From an uncultured Lachnospiraceae bacterium (GTDB lineage Bacteria > Bacillota > Clostridia > Lachnospirales > Lachnospiraceae): a stretch of 24,209 nt of DNA. A program made the translations under genes and the position numbers. Positions 1 through 7,537 of the stretch are shown here, piece after piece; within the stretch, counting starts at the first letter, position 1, and each line of letters starts with the position of its first letter. The stretch spans positions 1 to 24,209 of the forward strand of contig CAJUHN010000025.1 in assembly GCA_910585935.1 (NCBI GenBank), written 5' to 3'. The notes under the pieces were generated by a model. That model made no database searches, was not told where the DNA came from, and saw only the letters and a list, made by a program, of their open reading frames with translations.

Positions 1-105
1 TTAGGAGCTGCGAATTTAGTACCACTACGTCTGGAACGGAGCGAAAGCGCGGCTTCGCTGGAATACGTCCTTGCCGGAGCGACCCTTCGACTTTAAATCC
101 CCCTA
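1..105. repeat. GC-rich structured sequence, possible repeat or element end
   Basis: This block is much richer in G and C than the AT-rich DNA that follows, and the change is sharp near position 105. It contains a short dyad (AGCGAA paired with TTCGCT around positions 40-58). On the minus strand one frame stays open across the block and runs off the window edge, but without a convincing start, so I do not call a gene. The composition resembles the dispersed repeats found elsewhere in the window, although the sequence differs from them. It could be the end of a mobile element lying mostly outside the window. Confidence 0.3.
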
Positions 106-184
106 ACCAATAACTCTTTTTCAGAATAATTATACTATAAAACATACCTATTGTCATTTAAGAATCCAAATAATCTGTCTATAA

Positions 185-212
185 ATAACAAATAGAGCAG
201 ATATCTCTGCTC
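185..212 (-). terminator. Rho-independent terminator of the deacetylase operon
   Basis: GAGCAGA and TCTGCTC form a perfect 7-bp stem with a 4-nt loop (195-212). Read leftward it is followed by a U-rich stretch (TATTTGTTATTT). It lies about 165 nt past the stop of the deacetylase gene, the last gene of the leftward operon. The stretch between 213 and 378 shows no gene. Confidence 0.55.
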
Positions 213-378
213 CATCTCTCATTCCCTTTATGAATTTATCCCTTTTTATTTTCCAATATTATCTCCATTCGTCCCCTCATATTTCCCCTCTAACATAAAA
301 CTTTAATACCTACTAAAAAAAATCTATTTTAAAAATGAAAAAATACAAACATATATTATATAATAACATACATACACC

Positions 379-1335
379 CTAATGAATCTTTGTATAATTT
401 TCACTCTTAGGTGGAAAATCATTTGTATCTAATCTAGGCAAAAGATATCTATTATCTGCTGATAAATCCGCTATTTTTACATCTGTTGTCAGCCCTAACA
501 CACACCCCTTGTCCTTAATATAACTTATCACCTCATCATTATATGAACCATAAGGATAATTCATAACCCAAGAATCGGATACTACCATATCTCCCATAAC
601 TTCTAATGCCCTCTTAATATCTTTCTGCATTTTTTCCACTTCTAAATTTCCTAACCAATAGTGATTATATCCATGTATCCCTATATACATTCCCGCTCTT
701 TTCATACATTTTATCTGTTCATAATTCACATATAGTTCATAAGCAAATTTTTCTTCTGATAGCCCAACATATTTATCAAACATATTACTCGCAATTCTAT
801 TCCGAAGTTTCTCTGGCAATACTGTTTGTAATAGTCTTTTTACAAATATCGTTTCCTTCTTATCAAATCTCTCTTCCTTAGCATATGTATGAAATAATTC
901 CTGATTAGAAGGAATATCATATTCCCTTCCTCTATAATAATCTAATTCCTGAAATAAATCCTGAATCAAATTATTAATATTTGTACTCGCCAAAACAAAA
1001 TGAACCTTATTTACATCTAATACTTGATGTTCTATAAAAGTTTTTGCAGGAATAAAAAAAGAACCTTGTAATTTTTCTTCTTGTAAAATAGGAAATACAT
1101 TGAGATAATTATCACTATATCCATCATCAAATGTCAATAATACCGCATTTTCTGGAAGAACATAATTTTCTGTATAATATGCAATAACATCCTCCATCCT
1201 GATAATATTAAAATTATTTTTAAGGAATTTTATTTGTTCCTTAAATAATTCTAAATCCAATCCTTTCAATTCAGGAAATCTGCTATATTTCAGATTTCTC
1301 ACATAATGATACATCACAATATATAATTTTGGCAT
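379..1335 (-). CDS. Polysaccharide deacetylase family protein (NodB domain)
   Basis: Carbohydrate esterase family 4 (NodB homology) protein of 318 residues. Such enzymes use a divalent metal to remove N- or O-acetyl groups from sugars of peptidoglycan, exopolysaccharide or glycolipids. The NodB motifs are visible: TFDDGY at residues 68-73 (catalytic and metal Asp), HGYNH at 221-225 (the two metal-binding His), and YPYG at 260-263, with an RLDTNDFP segment near the C-terminus. A long insert (about residues 100-205) separates motifs 1 and 2, as in exopolysaccharide-type members. No signal peptide or membrane helix is evident, which points to a cytoplasmic or membrane-associated biosynthetic role. 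An AGGAAG site precedes the ATG. It is the last gene of a seven-gene leftward operon with a GNAT-like protein, an importer, a ligase and a carrier protein, so it probably frees an amine or hydroxyl on a sugar that the others modify. The substrate is unknown. Confidence 0.85.
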   Translation of the reverse strand: MPKLYIVMYHYVRNLKYSRFPELKGLDLELFKEQIKFLKNNFNIIRMEDVIAYYTENYVLPENAVLLTFDDGYSDNYLNVFPILQEEKLQGSFFIPAKTFIEHQVLDVNKVHFVLASTNINNLIQDLFQELDYYRGREYDIPSNQELFHTYAKEERFDKKETIFVKRLLQTVLPEKLRNRIASNMFDKYVGLSEEKFAYELYVNYEQIKCMKRAGMYIGIHGYNHYWLGNLEVEKMQKDIKRALEVMGDMVVSDSWVMNYPYGSYNDEVISYIKDKGCVLGLTTDVKIADLSADNRYLLPRLDTNDFPPKSENYTKIH

Positions 1336-1349
1336 ATTCTAGCTTCCTT

Positions 1350-1460
1350 TTATATTCTTAATAAAAAATCCTTTATATCACTTAAAATTATCCTTTCATC
1401 TTCTGTTAAAATGCTATATCCCGAATAAAACTCTGGTATCACAGATAATATTTCATCCAT
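1350..1460 (-). pseudogene. 36-codon ORF, probable remnant of a decayed gene
   Basis: The 222-bp gap between the GNAT-like and deacetylase genes holds an open frame of 36 codons ending just before the deacetylase ribosome site. It encodes an acidic, leucine-rich peptide that looks like a natural C-terminus (ends KDFLLRI). Upstream in the same frame the reading continues as protein-like sequence across a TAG toward the end of the GNAT-like gene. No ribosome site precedes the ATG. I read it as the tail of a gene lost from the operon, but a real small protein cannot be excluded. Confidence 0.25.
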
Positions 1461-1557
1461 TTTCTGAAGAAACTGGATCTAAAATATCCTATACAGAATA
1501 CTATTTGAATCATACTGAACAAATGTTACCAGAAAAACTGTGTTACATTTTTGAATT

Positions 1558-2607
1558 TTATTCTATACGAACTGTGTTAGGTCTATCTTGATCCCCATCT
1601 GCTTTACAAAATAAAGTATTTTCATCTGTATAACGAATCCAAATATCAATATTTTTCTGTAAAAATGGCTCAAAATAGTTCGGAATAATATTAGTATCTT
1701 CTTTCGCTTTTAACAAAAATCCTGCATTTAATATATAATCTTTATGAAATCCAAATGTATAAAAATCAGTATATTCATATTGATATTTAGCCATTAAATC
1801 TTGAAATAAATAGCCAAGACCAGAGAATAGACTTTGTTCTCCAATATAATCTACAATCCGAAGTACTTTTCTCCCCATATGTTCCACAACACGTGTAATT
1901 AATAATGCGGCAATTTGATTTTCTTTATTATACAATCCATATACTTGATAAGAATAATATGGATGTTGAAAAAACCTTTTATTTATATACCAAAAATCTT
2001 TATAGGGAATAGAATCTAATTTTTCTATGTCAAAATATAATTGAATTTCATCAATAGAGTAGAATTGAATATATTTGGTTTTTAATATATCATTAGATAT
2101 CTGTTTATAAACCAAATTATTTATTACAGCAATTTTGAAATCTTTTATTTGAGGATTCAGACAATAATAATGTTCCATTTTGGCTGTTTTTTCATGAAAT
2201 ACCATTTTTCTAATTGGTAATGTAGTATCAGGATTAATGCCAATACCAAGATGTGTTCGGCACTGGAGCATACAAATTAAGCGTTTTATTAGTTCTACTC
2301 CAAGAAAAGTCATATTTTTTCGTGAATCATTTACCTTCCAAAAACTCCCCCAAACATCTAATTTGTCCTTTTGGTCAGTATGAGAACACCTTAAAAAACC
2401 TGAGATGCCCTCAATAGTTCGAGTATTCTTATCCATTGCAATTATGACATTAACAATATCATTTTCTAAAAATTCATATTCAAACAATTTTCTGTCTACA
2501 GCCATAATATGCCCACTTTTCCAGTGTTCGTTAATAAATTTCATGATATCGTCAATTTCAGAAGGTCTGGCAAGCCGAATATCATATCTTTCATCATATT
2601 TATTCAT
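1558..2607 (-). CDS. GNAT-like acyltransferase, surface-glycan type
   Basis: Protein of 349 residues. The N-terminal half (residues about 8-130) has the layout of a GNAT fold: an opening strand (IRLARPSEIDDIMKFI), a conserved-looking HWKSGHI segment, then a core strand followed by VELIKRL. The second half (about 200-330) could be a second, degenerate GNAT-like lobe. To my knowledge similar proteins with the HWK-H motif occur in O-antigen and surface-glycan gene clusters, where they acylate amino sugars; this assignment rests on memory of motifs, not on a search. An AGGAG site lies about 12 nt upstream of the ATG. It sits between the ABC ATPase (42-nt gap) and the deacetylase. In this setting it may transfer the acyl group carried by the upstream carrier protein to a sugar amine. 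The acceptor and donor are not shown by the sequence. Confidence 0.6.
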   Translation of the reverse strand: MNKYDERYDIRLARPSEIDDIMKFINEHWKSGHIMAVDRKLFEYEFLENDIVNVIIAMDKNTRTIEGISGFLRCSHTDQKDKLDVWGSFWKVNDSRKNMTFLGVELIKRLICMLQCRTHLGIGINPDTTLPIRKMVFHEKTAKMEHYYCLNPQIKDFKIAVINNLVYKQISNDILKTKYIQFYSIDEIQLYFDIEKLDSIPYKDFWYINKRFFQHPYYSYQVYGLYNKENQIAALLITRVVEHMGRKVLRIVDYIGEQSLFSGLGYLFQDLMAKYQYEYTDFYTFGFHKDYILNAGFLLKAKEDTNIIPNYFEPFLQKNIDIWIRYTDENTLFCKADGDQDRPNTVRIE

Positions 2608-2649
2608 TATAAAATTTCTCCTAGATTTTACTATTTTTTTATTACTATA

Positions 2650-3417
2650 TTAAAATTTTACTTCTTGATATAATGCATTATGTAATCGCTTCCATACAGC
2701 TCCATAGCCCTCGGAAGCAGGCGTAACAGGTCGATCTATTAGATTTTGTTCATCAATCAGAATTTTTCCGCCTTTTTCCAACACTATAATTCTTGTTCCT
2801 AATATAATCGCTTCTTGTATATTATGAGTAATAAAAATTATAGTACATTTTTCTTCAGCCGAAATAGTCAATAATTCCTCTTGTAACTTACTTCTTGTTA
2901 TTGCATCTAAAGCTGCAAATGGTTCATCCATAAGTATAATTTTAGGCTTTAATGCCAATGCCTTTGCAATCGCAACACGTTGTTTCATTCCACCTGATAA
3001 CTGATATGGATAATATTGTTCATAATTTGACAACTTTACTTTATTTAATACTTCTTTTGAAATATTTTTCAATTCGTTTTTCTTATGTATTCCCTGTAAT
3101 TTTAATGGATATTGTATATTTTTCTCAACAGTCATCCATGGAAATAATTGGTTAAAATCTTGAAAAACCATGATTCTGTCTGTTCCAGAACTTGTTTTTT
3201 CTTCTCCATCAACTAAAATACTGCCATTATATCTTTCAAATCCTGCAATACATCGAAGTAATGTAGTTTTGCCACAACCAGACGATCCGAGGATACACAA
3301 AAACTCATTTCTCATCACACTCAAATTTAGATTACTTAGTATTATATGTTTTTCTATTTTATCACTATATATTTTTGTCAAATTTCTAACTTCTAAAATG
3401 TTATTCCTATCTGTCAT
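2650..3417 (-). CDS. ABC transporter ATP-binding protein, SsuB/TauB type
   Basis: Cytoplasmic ATPase of an importer of the nitrate/sulfonate/taurine class, 255 residues from the chosen start. Walker A GSSGCGKTT lies at about residue 44, the Q-loop at about 86 (VFQDFNQLFPW), the signature LSGGMKQR at about 140, Walker B ILMDEP at about 161, and an H-loop in FITHN. I chose the ATG whose first four bases overlap the permease stop (ATGA), because a GGGA ribosome site lies 8 nt upstream. An ATG 15 nt further upstream has no ribosome site. The overlap implies translational coupling with the permease. Together with the permease and lipoprotein encoded just before it, it makes a complete importer. 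The substrate cannot be read from the sequence; known relatives carry alkanesulfonates, taurine, nitrate, thiamine precursors or aromatic acids. Confidence 0.92.
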   Translation of the reverse strand: MTDRNNILEVRNLTKIYSDKIEKHIILSNLNLSVMRNEFLCILGSSGCGKTTLLRCIAGFERYNGSILVDGEEKTSSGTDRIMVFQDFNQLFPWMTVEKNIQYPLKLQGIHKKNELKNISKEVLNKVKLSNYEQYYPYQLSGGMKQRVAIAKALALKPKIILMDEPFAALDAITRSKLQEELLTISAEEKCTIIFITHNIQEAIILGTRIIVLEKGGKILIDEQNLIDRPVTPASEGYGAVWKRLHNALYQEVKF

Positions 3418-4226
3418 TTTGACATTCCCCATTTTTTTATTGTATAATTTTCTATTGGTACTAATATTCCATACTGAACTACAAGTCCAATTATTATTAT
3501 TACAATCAATGTTGCATACATCTCCGCGTTATTCATATTTGTTCTCATCTGATTGATAAATAATCCAATTCCTGGACAAGTTGCTATACCAAAGATCATT
3601 TCTGCACTTATTAACCCTCTCCATGCTCTAGCCCACCCAACTTTTAATCCTGATAGAATATAAGACATTGCTGCTGGCAAATATACTCCCCACAATAGTG
3701 TTAAACCTTTCAAACCTATATTCATACCTGCCTCAACATATATTTTAGGTACGGCTAAAAATCCATCCAAAATACTTCTTGACATGGGCCATAATACTGC
3801 ATGTACAACTAAAAGTACAATAACTTCAGGTTTAATACCAAAAATAATTATTATTATTGGCAATAATGCAACTCCTGGAAGTAAATCACATATAGAAACT
3901 ACTAAAGTATAAATATAATAAAAGTTTTTACTTATCATAGATAATCCAGATAACAGAAAAGACAAAAAAATTCCTATCACTAATCCTTGTATTAATAATT
4001 TCATTGAATTGCCAATATATATCCAAAGTGATAATCCTGCATAGCCTTTTAAAAAATTTCTAATGAAAGCTTCTCCTATCGTTTCTAGTGATGGAAAAAT
4101 CAATTCTGATTGATTTCCAAAGATATTCTGCTTTGCAATATACTCCCAGATACACAATATTATAACAATAAATACCGTTCTCACTAAAACAGTGTATATC
4201 CATTTATTTTTTTTGTTATATAACAT
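3414..4226 (-). CDS. ABC transporter permease, SsuC/TauC type
   Basis: Membrane permease of 270 residues with about six hydrophobic helices and a binding-protein-dependent transport fold (BPD_transp_1). The cytoplasmic EAA-type loop that docks on the ATPase is visible around residues 165-180 (EAGMNIGLKGLTLLW). The pattern of an N-terminal helix followed by a long periplasm-facing segment (about 30-60) matches SsuC/TauC/NrtB proteins. An AGGAAG site lies upstream of the ATG. The gene starts 15 nt after the lipoprotein stop, and its own stop overlaps the ATPase start by 4 bp, so the three transporter genes form one translational unit. It presumably moves the small acid or sulfonate-like solute delivered by the lipoprotein into the cell. 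Confidence 0.9.
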   Translation of the reverse strand: MLYNKKNKWIYTVLVRTVFIVIILCIWEYIAKQNIFGNQSELIFPSLETIGEAFIRNFLKGYAGLSLWIYIGNSMKLLIQGLVIGIFLSFLLSGLSMISKNFYYIYTLVVSICDLLPGVALLPIIIIIFGIKPEVIVLLVVHAVLWPMSRSILDGFLAVPKIYVEAGMNIGLKGLTLLWGVYLPAAMSYILSGLKVGWARAWRGLISAEMIFGIATCPGIGLFINQMRTNMNNAEMYATLIVIIIIGLVVQYGILVPIENYTIKKWGMSK

Positions 4227-4241
4227 TTTCTCTATCTTCCT

Positions 4242-5225
4242 TTAGTTACCAATAACATTTTCAAATACTAAGTCTGAATAAGATTCTAGTGCCTGATCAA
4301 TAAACCCTGTTTCCGCCATAAAAGAAGCAAACTCAAAAATTCCTTTTGTTTCGATTGTATAACTCCCCTGCTGCAAATATTCTAATTCATCTTCTACATT
4401 ATTTCCATTAAACTCACAAGTAAGTTTTGCTGTTTCTTCCATATTATTATTAAGATAATCTATCGCATCTTTTATAGCATCACATAATGCTTGATATAAT
4501 TTTTCATTATTATTATATAAATTCTCTGATGCTACCCCTACAATAAAGGAATTCTCTTTTTTCCACGTTTCTGTCACCGCTTTTATCTCATATAAGTTCT
4601 CATTTGCTCGTTCCATATAAATATAAGGGCTAGAGGTAAGATGACAAGCAATACTTCCTGATTCTAAGGCAGTCATCCCATCTGGATGTTTCATTGCCAC
4701 AATATTAGAATCTAAAATATGAGAATCATATCCCGAATTATATAATGCTTTTGCAAGTATAATATGCTGAAAAGAACCAACATTTACAAGTGCTATTTGA
4801 TATTTACTTCCAATTAAATCATCAAATGAGGTAATATTTATATTATTTGTCATTAGACAATGCTCCTGCCCCGATAGATTTGTAAATATCTTATACCCTA
4901 CTCCCTTTGTAACACCTGTAATCGCAGGTGCAATTCCCATAAAACCAACATCTAAACTTCCTGAAGCAATTCCTGTATTAATATCTGCTCCTGAACTCAT
5001 TTGATTCCATACAACAGTAACATCCTTTCCTGTTATATTCTTATATGCCTTTTCAATCAATCCCTGATTTTGAGCAACAATTAAAGGGGCATATGCCAAT
5101 CCATACTGATAGGCTATATTCAAAATAACAACTTCATCTTCAATATTTTTATTTTCCTCCTGTTCCTTTCCGCATCCAGTAAATATAAATAATACAGCAA
5201 TACAAAGTATAAATACTTTTTTCAT
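4242..5225 (-). CDS. ABC transporter substrate-binding lipoprotein (NMT1/SsuA-like)
   Basis: Extracellular solute-binding lipoprotein of 327 residues. The N-terminus is a type II signal peptide: MKK, a hydrophobic core, then the lipobox FTGC, so Cys at about position 18 is lipidated. The mature part follows the NMT1/THI5/SsuA pattern: an opening strand (ILNIAYQYGLAYAPLIVAQNQG), a G-S-G-A-DI-NTGI segment, and the GSLDVGFMGIAPAITG motif that lines the binding cleft. A GTG 12 nt upstream would add four residues; I prefer the ATG because it gives a textbook signal peptide and has a GAGAAG site 5 nt upstream. It is encoded between the ligase and the permease in the same operon. The co-encoded adenylating ligase suggests that the ligand could be a carboxylic acid, but this is inference. 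Confidence 0.88.
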   Translation of the reverse strand: MKKVFILCIAVLFIFTGCGKEQEENKNIEDEVVILNIAYQYGLAYAPLIVAQNQGLIEKAYKNITGKDVTVVWNQMSSGADINTGIASGSLDVGFMGIAPAITGVTKGVGYKIFTNLSGQEHCLMTNNINITSFDDLIGSKYQIALVNVGSFQHIILAKALYNSGYDSHILDSNIVAMKHPDGMTALESGSIACHLTSSPYIYMERANENLYEIKAVTETWKKENSFIVGVASENLYNNNEKLYQALCDAIKDAIDYLNNNMEETAKLTCEFNGNNVEDELEYLQQGSYTIETKGIFEFASFMAETGFIDQALESYSDLVFENVIGN

Positions 5226-5269
5226 TTTACTTCTCACTTTCTTTTCATTTAACTTAAAATTTTTAGATA

Positions 5270-6745
5270 CTATATAATAGTATTTTTTTGCTCCATCAAT
5301 TTTACTCTCTGAATTTTTCCATTATAAGTACGTGGTATCTCATCAATCACTTCAATATCTTTTGGTATCTTATTATTATCAATATATTTTTCTAAAAATT
5401 TTATTAGTTCTTTCTTCTGAAATTTTTCTTTATTATACACTACCACAAAAACTTTTGGTGTCTGACCTGTTACTTTATCTTCCTTTGGCACACAAGCACA
5501 ATCTATTATTTCTTTATATTTTTTTACACTTTCTTCTATTTCATCTGGAGCAATTTTTATTCCTCCACAGTTTATAATATCATCTTTTCTTCCTAATATA
5601 TAAATAAATCCCTCTTCGTCTATATAACCTATATCATTTGTATAAAAGAATTCATTTTGCATTACTTGTTTTGTTAATTCCGGCTTTTTCCAATATCCCT
5701 TCATATTCATTGGACCTGCACTCGCCAATAAACCAACTTTTTCCTTTGAAGAAGAAATCCTTTTTCGATTTTCATCTGTAACAATAAACTTAGCATTTAT
5801 TGTTGGTTTGCCAATACACCCATGTCGATCACGTTCTTTACTAAAATCTAATACACATGTTCTTCCTGATTCCGTAGAACCATAGAAATTATATAATCTT
5901 GTATTTGGAAATCCTGATATCAAAACTTTTTTTGTATCCTCCTGCAAAATAGCTGTGCCTATCTGTATATAATCCATTTGAACATTAACTTCAAAAAATC
6001 TTCCCTTTGATAATTTCAATAAAATTAATATTGCACTTGGAGATAAATCTATTGCTGTAACTTTATACAGATTAATCATTTCAAATATACTTTTGATATG
6101 TGATATTCCATCACTTAAAACAATTGTACTTCCATTTAATAAATTAGCATAACAGCACCTTAATCCATGCGAATGGCATAATGGTAATGGAATTAATTCC
6201 ACATTATTAGGTTTCATTTTTGTTCCTTTTATAATATTCTCTGCAATTGCTATATTATTATCATTTGTAATTTCAATTCCCTTTGCTCTTCCTGTTGTTC
6301 CTGTAGTATATAATATTTCTGCTGTTTCCTCTCTCGAAGGAAATAAAAACTTAAATTTAATGTCTTCTAATTTTACTTGAAAAAATTCTTTTATTTCTAT
6401 TTTTTTTACTACTAAATCATATTCTGTTTTATAAAGGAACAATTTTGCATCTGTATCTTCTAATATCATATTTACTTTCTCTAAGGATGCTTTATATTCT
6501 ACTGGAACAAATATTGCTCCAATCAATTCACATGCAAATTTACACACTAAAAATCTAAAGTCTTGTGAACACTCTACTAATATGCGATCCCCCCTTTCTA
6601 TTTTTATATTAATAAATTTCTGTGCTATATTTTGTATTTTCTCCCAGATTTCTGCATATGTATAACCTTTATTTTTATCTGCTATACAAATTTTATATGA
6701 GCTAAGTTCTGCTTGTCTTGCAACTGCTTCCACTATTGAATTCAT
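5270..6745 (-). CDS. Adenylate-forming acyl/aryl ligase (AMP-binding)
   Basis: ANL-superfamily enzyme of 491 residues that activates a carboxylic acid as acyl-AMP and passes it to a thiol. Core motifs are present: the P-loop LYTTGTTGRAKG at 145-156, FYGSTES at 287-293, TNDIGYIDEEG at 369-379, the hinge LGRKDDIINCGG at 384-395, and the catalytic lysine K477 in PRTYNGKIQ. The length matches stand-alone acyl-CoA or acyl-ACP synthetases and DltA-like enzymes. It has no fused carrier domain; instead a free carrier protein is encoded 22 nt upstream, so that carrier is the likely acceptor. The pocket segment (about 185-300) does not reveal the substrate. The ATG has an AGGTGG site 6 nt upstream. The neighbouring importer may supply the acid. 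Confidence 0.88.
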   Translation of the reverse strand: MNSIVEAVARQAELSSYKICIADKNKGYTYAEIWEKIQNIAQKFINIKIERGDRILVECSQDFRFLVCKFACELIGAIFVPVEYKASLEKVNMILEDTDAKLFLYKTEYDLVVKKIEIKEFFQVKLEDIKFKFLFPSREETAEILYTTGTTGRAKGIEITNDNNIAIAENIIKGTKMKPNNVELIPLPLCHSHGLRCCYANLLNGSTIVLSDGISHIKSIFEMINLYKVTAIDLSPSAILILLKLSKGRFFEVNVQMDYIQIGTAILQEDTKKVLISGFPNTRLYNFYGSTESGRTCVLDFSKERDRHGCIGKPTINAKFIVTDENRKRISSSKEKVGLLASAGPMNMKGYWKKPELTKQVMQNEFFYTNDIGYIDEEGFIYILGRKDDIINCGGIKIAPDEIEESVKKYKEIIDCACVPKEDKVTGQTPKVFVVVYNKEKFQKKELIKFLEKYIDNNKIPKDIEVIDEIPRTYNGKIQRVKLMEQKNTII

Positions 6746-6767
6746 TCTCTGCCACCTATTAATTCTT

Positions 6768-7001
6768 TCATTTTTGTATATTTTGTAATCTTTCTATCAT
6801 ACCCCATATATTCTCAATAGAATTAAAATTTTCTGGTATAATCTCCTCTAATGGAATATCTATAAAAAAACTCTTTTCTAATTCTGTCACTAATTCAACT
6901 AAACTTACGGAATCGATAATTCCATCTGTTAATAAAGCTGTTTCATTTTTATAATCGATGTTATCATTAAATTGAATTAATACATGAAATAAATCTTCCA
7001 T
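6768..7001 (-). CDS. Acyl carrier protein
   Basis: Small acidic four-helix carrier protein of 77 residues. The phosphopantetheine attachment site is clear: the motif GIIDSVSLVEL places the modified serine at residue 31. The helix II sequence LVELVTELEKSFFIDIP and the I-P-E-N-F segment after it are typical of carrier proteins of the ACP/DltC type. A longer frame begins 36 nt upstream, but the ATG used here has a strong AAGGAAGGG site 5-7 nt upstream while the upper ATG has none. It is the first gene of the operon; the ligase follows after 22 nt. A 4'-phosphopantetheinyl transferase is not in the window, so the carrier must be activated by the host enzyme. Confidence 0.88.
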   Translation of the reverse strand: MEDLFHVLIQFNDNIDYKNETALLTDGIIDSVSLVELVTELEKSFFIDIPLEEIIPENFNSIENIWGMIERLQNIQK

Positions 7002-7039
7002 TTTACCCTTCCTTTCATCACTTATATTAATAAACATTT

Positions 7040-7232
7040 GCGAAATTCCAAAACCTAAATATGAGATCTTTTTTTTACAAAATAAAACACCTCCTCACTG
7101 ATTTATAGTACAATTGAGATGTCCGGTAACAATTAATCATATCCACCAAGAAAATGATGGCTCAATACAAACTTCAGATTATATGAGATGAACTATATGT
7201 ATACTTCATACTCAAAAATAAAGTTACTCTAT
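7040..7232 (-). promoter_or_regulatory. Leader region of the carrier-ligase-transporter operon
   Basis: This gap lies between the carrier-protein gene and the left inversion-type site. It holds weak sigma-A-like elements reading left: TTGAGC-18-TATGAT and TTGTTA-16-TACTAT. A good GGAGG site lies near 7090, but the TTG after it is followed at once by a stop, so nothing is translated from it as it stands. The stranded ribosome site suggests that sequence was lost or rearranged here. Whether transcription starts here or in the segment further right cannot be decided from sequence. Confidence 0.35.
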
Positions 7233-7252
7233 CACATAATGTTAATTATGTG
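7233..7252. repeat. Left copy of an 18-bp dyad site (candidate recombination site IR-L)
   Basis: The 18 bases ACATAATGTTAATTATGT occur here, with half-sites ACATAAT and ATTATGT around the asymmetric centre GTTA. The same 18 bases occur in reverse orientation at 7507-7534. Two inverted half-sites around a short asymmetric spacer is the usual form of a tyrosine-recombinase core site. Confidence 0.55.
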
Positions 7253-7506
7253 GTGAATTTTTTATTTTTATAGAAAATATTGAAGAAAAAATACTAAAAA
7301 AATTTTTTAATCATGTTTGAATGCTATATTATTTTCAAAGAAATAAAATTTTACTCTCTATAGATGACAAAAAAGGGTATAAAAAACATAGCTGGAAAAT
7401 TTATACTTTTTCAGCTATATTTCTTATATCCTTTTTTTTATATTGCATTTTTTTTAATAATATGCTAGACTTTATATGTATTTATTATAATAGTAATTAT
7501 AGTATA
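7253..7506. other. Candidate invertible DNA segment
   Basis: About 254 bp of very AT-rich DNA lie between two inverted copies of the 18-bp site, directly between a recombinase gene and the operon it may control. The segment holds a leftward rho-independent terminator (7381-7418). Near its right end are rightward promoter-like elements (TTGCAT-17-TAGACT from 7443, and a TATAAT at 7486). If the segment flips, the terminator would point away from the operon and the promoter-like end would face it. This is a structural inference; no expression data are available. The 66-codon plus-strand frame inside has no ribosome site and runs through the right site, so I do not call it a gene. Confidence 0.45.
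7381..7418 (-). terminator. Leftward terminator inside the candidate invertible segment
   Basis: ATAGCTGGAAAA (7388-7399) pairs with TTTTTCAGCTAT (7407-7418): 12 bp with one G-T pair and a 7-nt loop. Read leftward it is followed at once by GTTTTTT (7381-7387). In the present orientation it would stop read-through from the recombinase gene into the operon. Confidence 0.6.
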
Positions 7507-7534
7507 AAACAACATAATTAACATTATGTTGTTT
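7507..7534. repeat. Right copy of the dyad site (candidate recombination site IR-R)
   Basis: AAACAACATAAT and ATTATGTTGTTT form a perfect 12-bp dyad around TAAC. Its central 18 bases are the reverse complement of the left copy at 7233-7252, including the asymmetric spacer (GTTA against TAAC). It ends 3 bp before the stop codon of the recombinase gene. It could also act as a weak terminator for that gene, but the AT-rich stem and the shared spacer favour a recombination site. Confidence 0.55.
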
Positions 7535-7537
7535 CTA

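Noticed and set aside
3170..3556. Plus-strand frame of 128 codons
   Set aside because: It is antisense to the ABC ATPase and permease genes, whose motifs are unmistakable.
7321..7521. Plus-strand 66-codon frame with a hydrophobic stretch in the candidate invertible segment
   Set aside because: It has no ribosome site, extreme AT composition, and it runs through the right dyad site; most likely a chance frame.
7233..7534. Reading the two 18-bp dyads simply as bidirectional terminators
   Set aside because: The stems are almost all A-T, the left copy is not followed by a U-run at the right distance for a leftward gene, and the two copies share even the asymmetric centre in inverted orientation, which terminators do not need.
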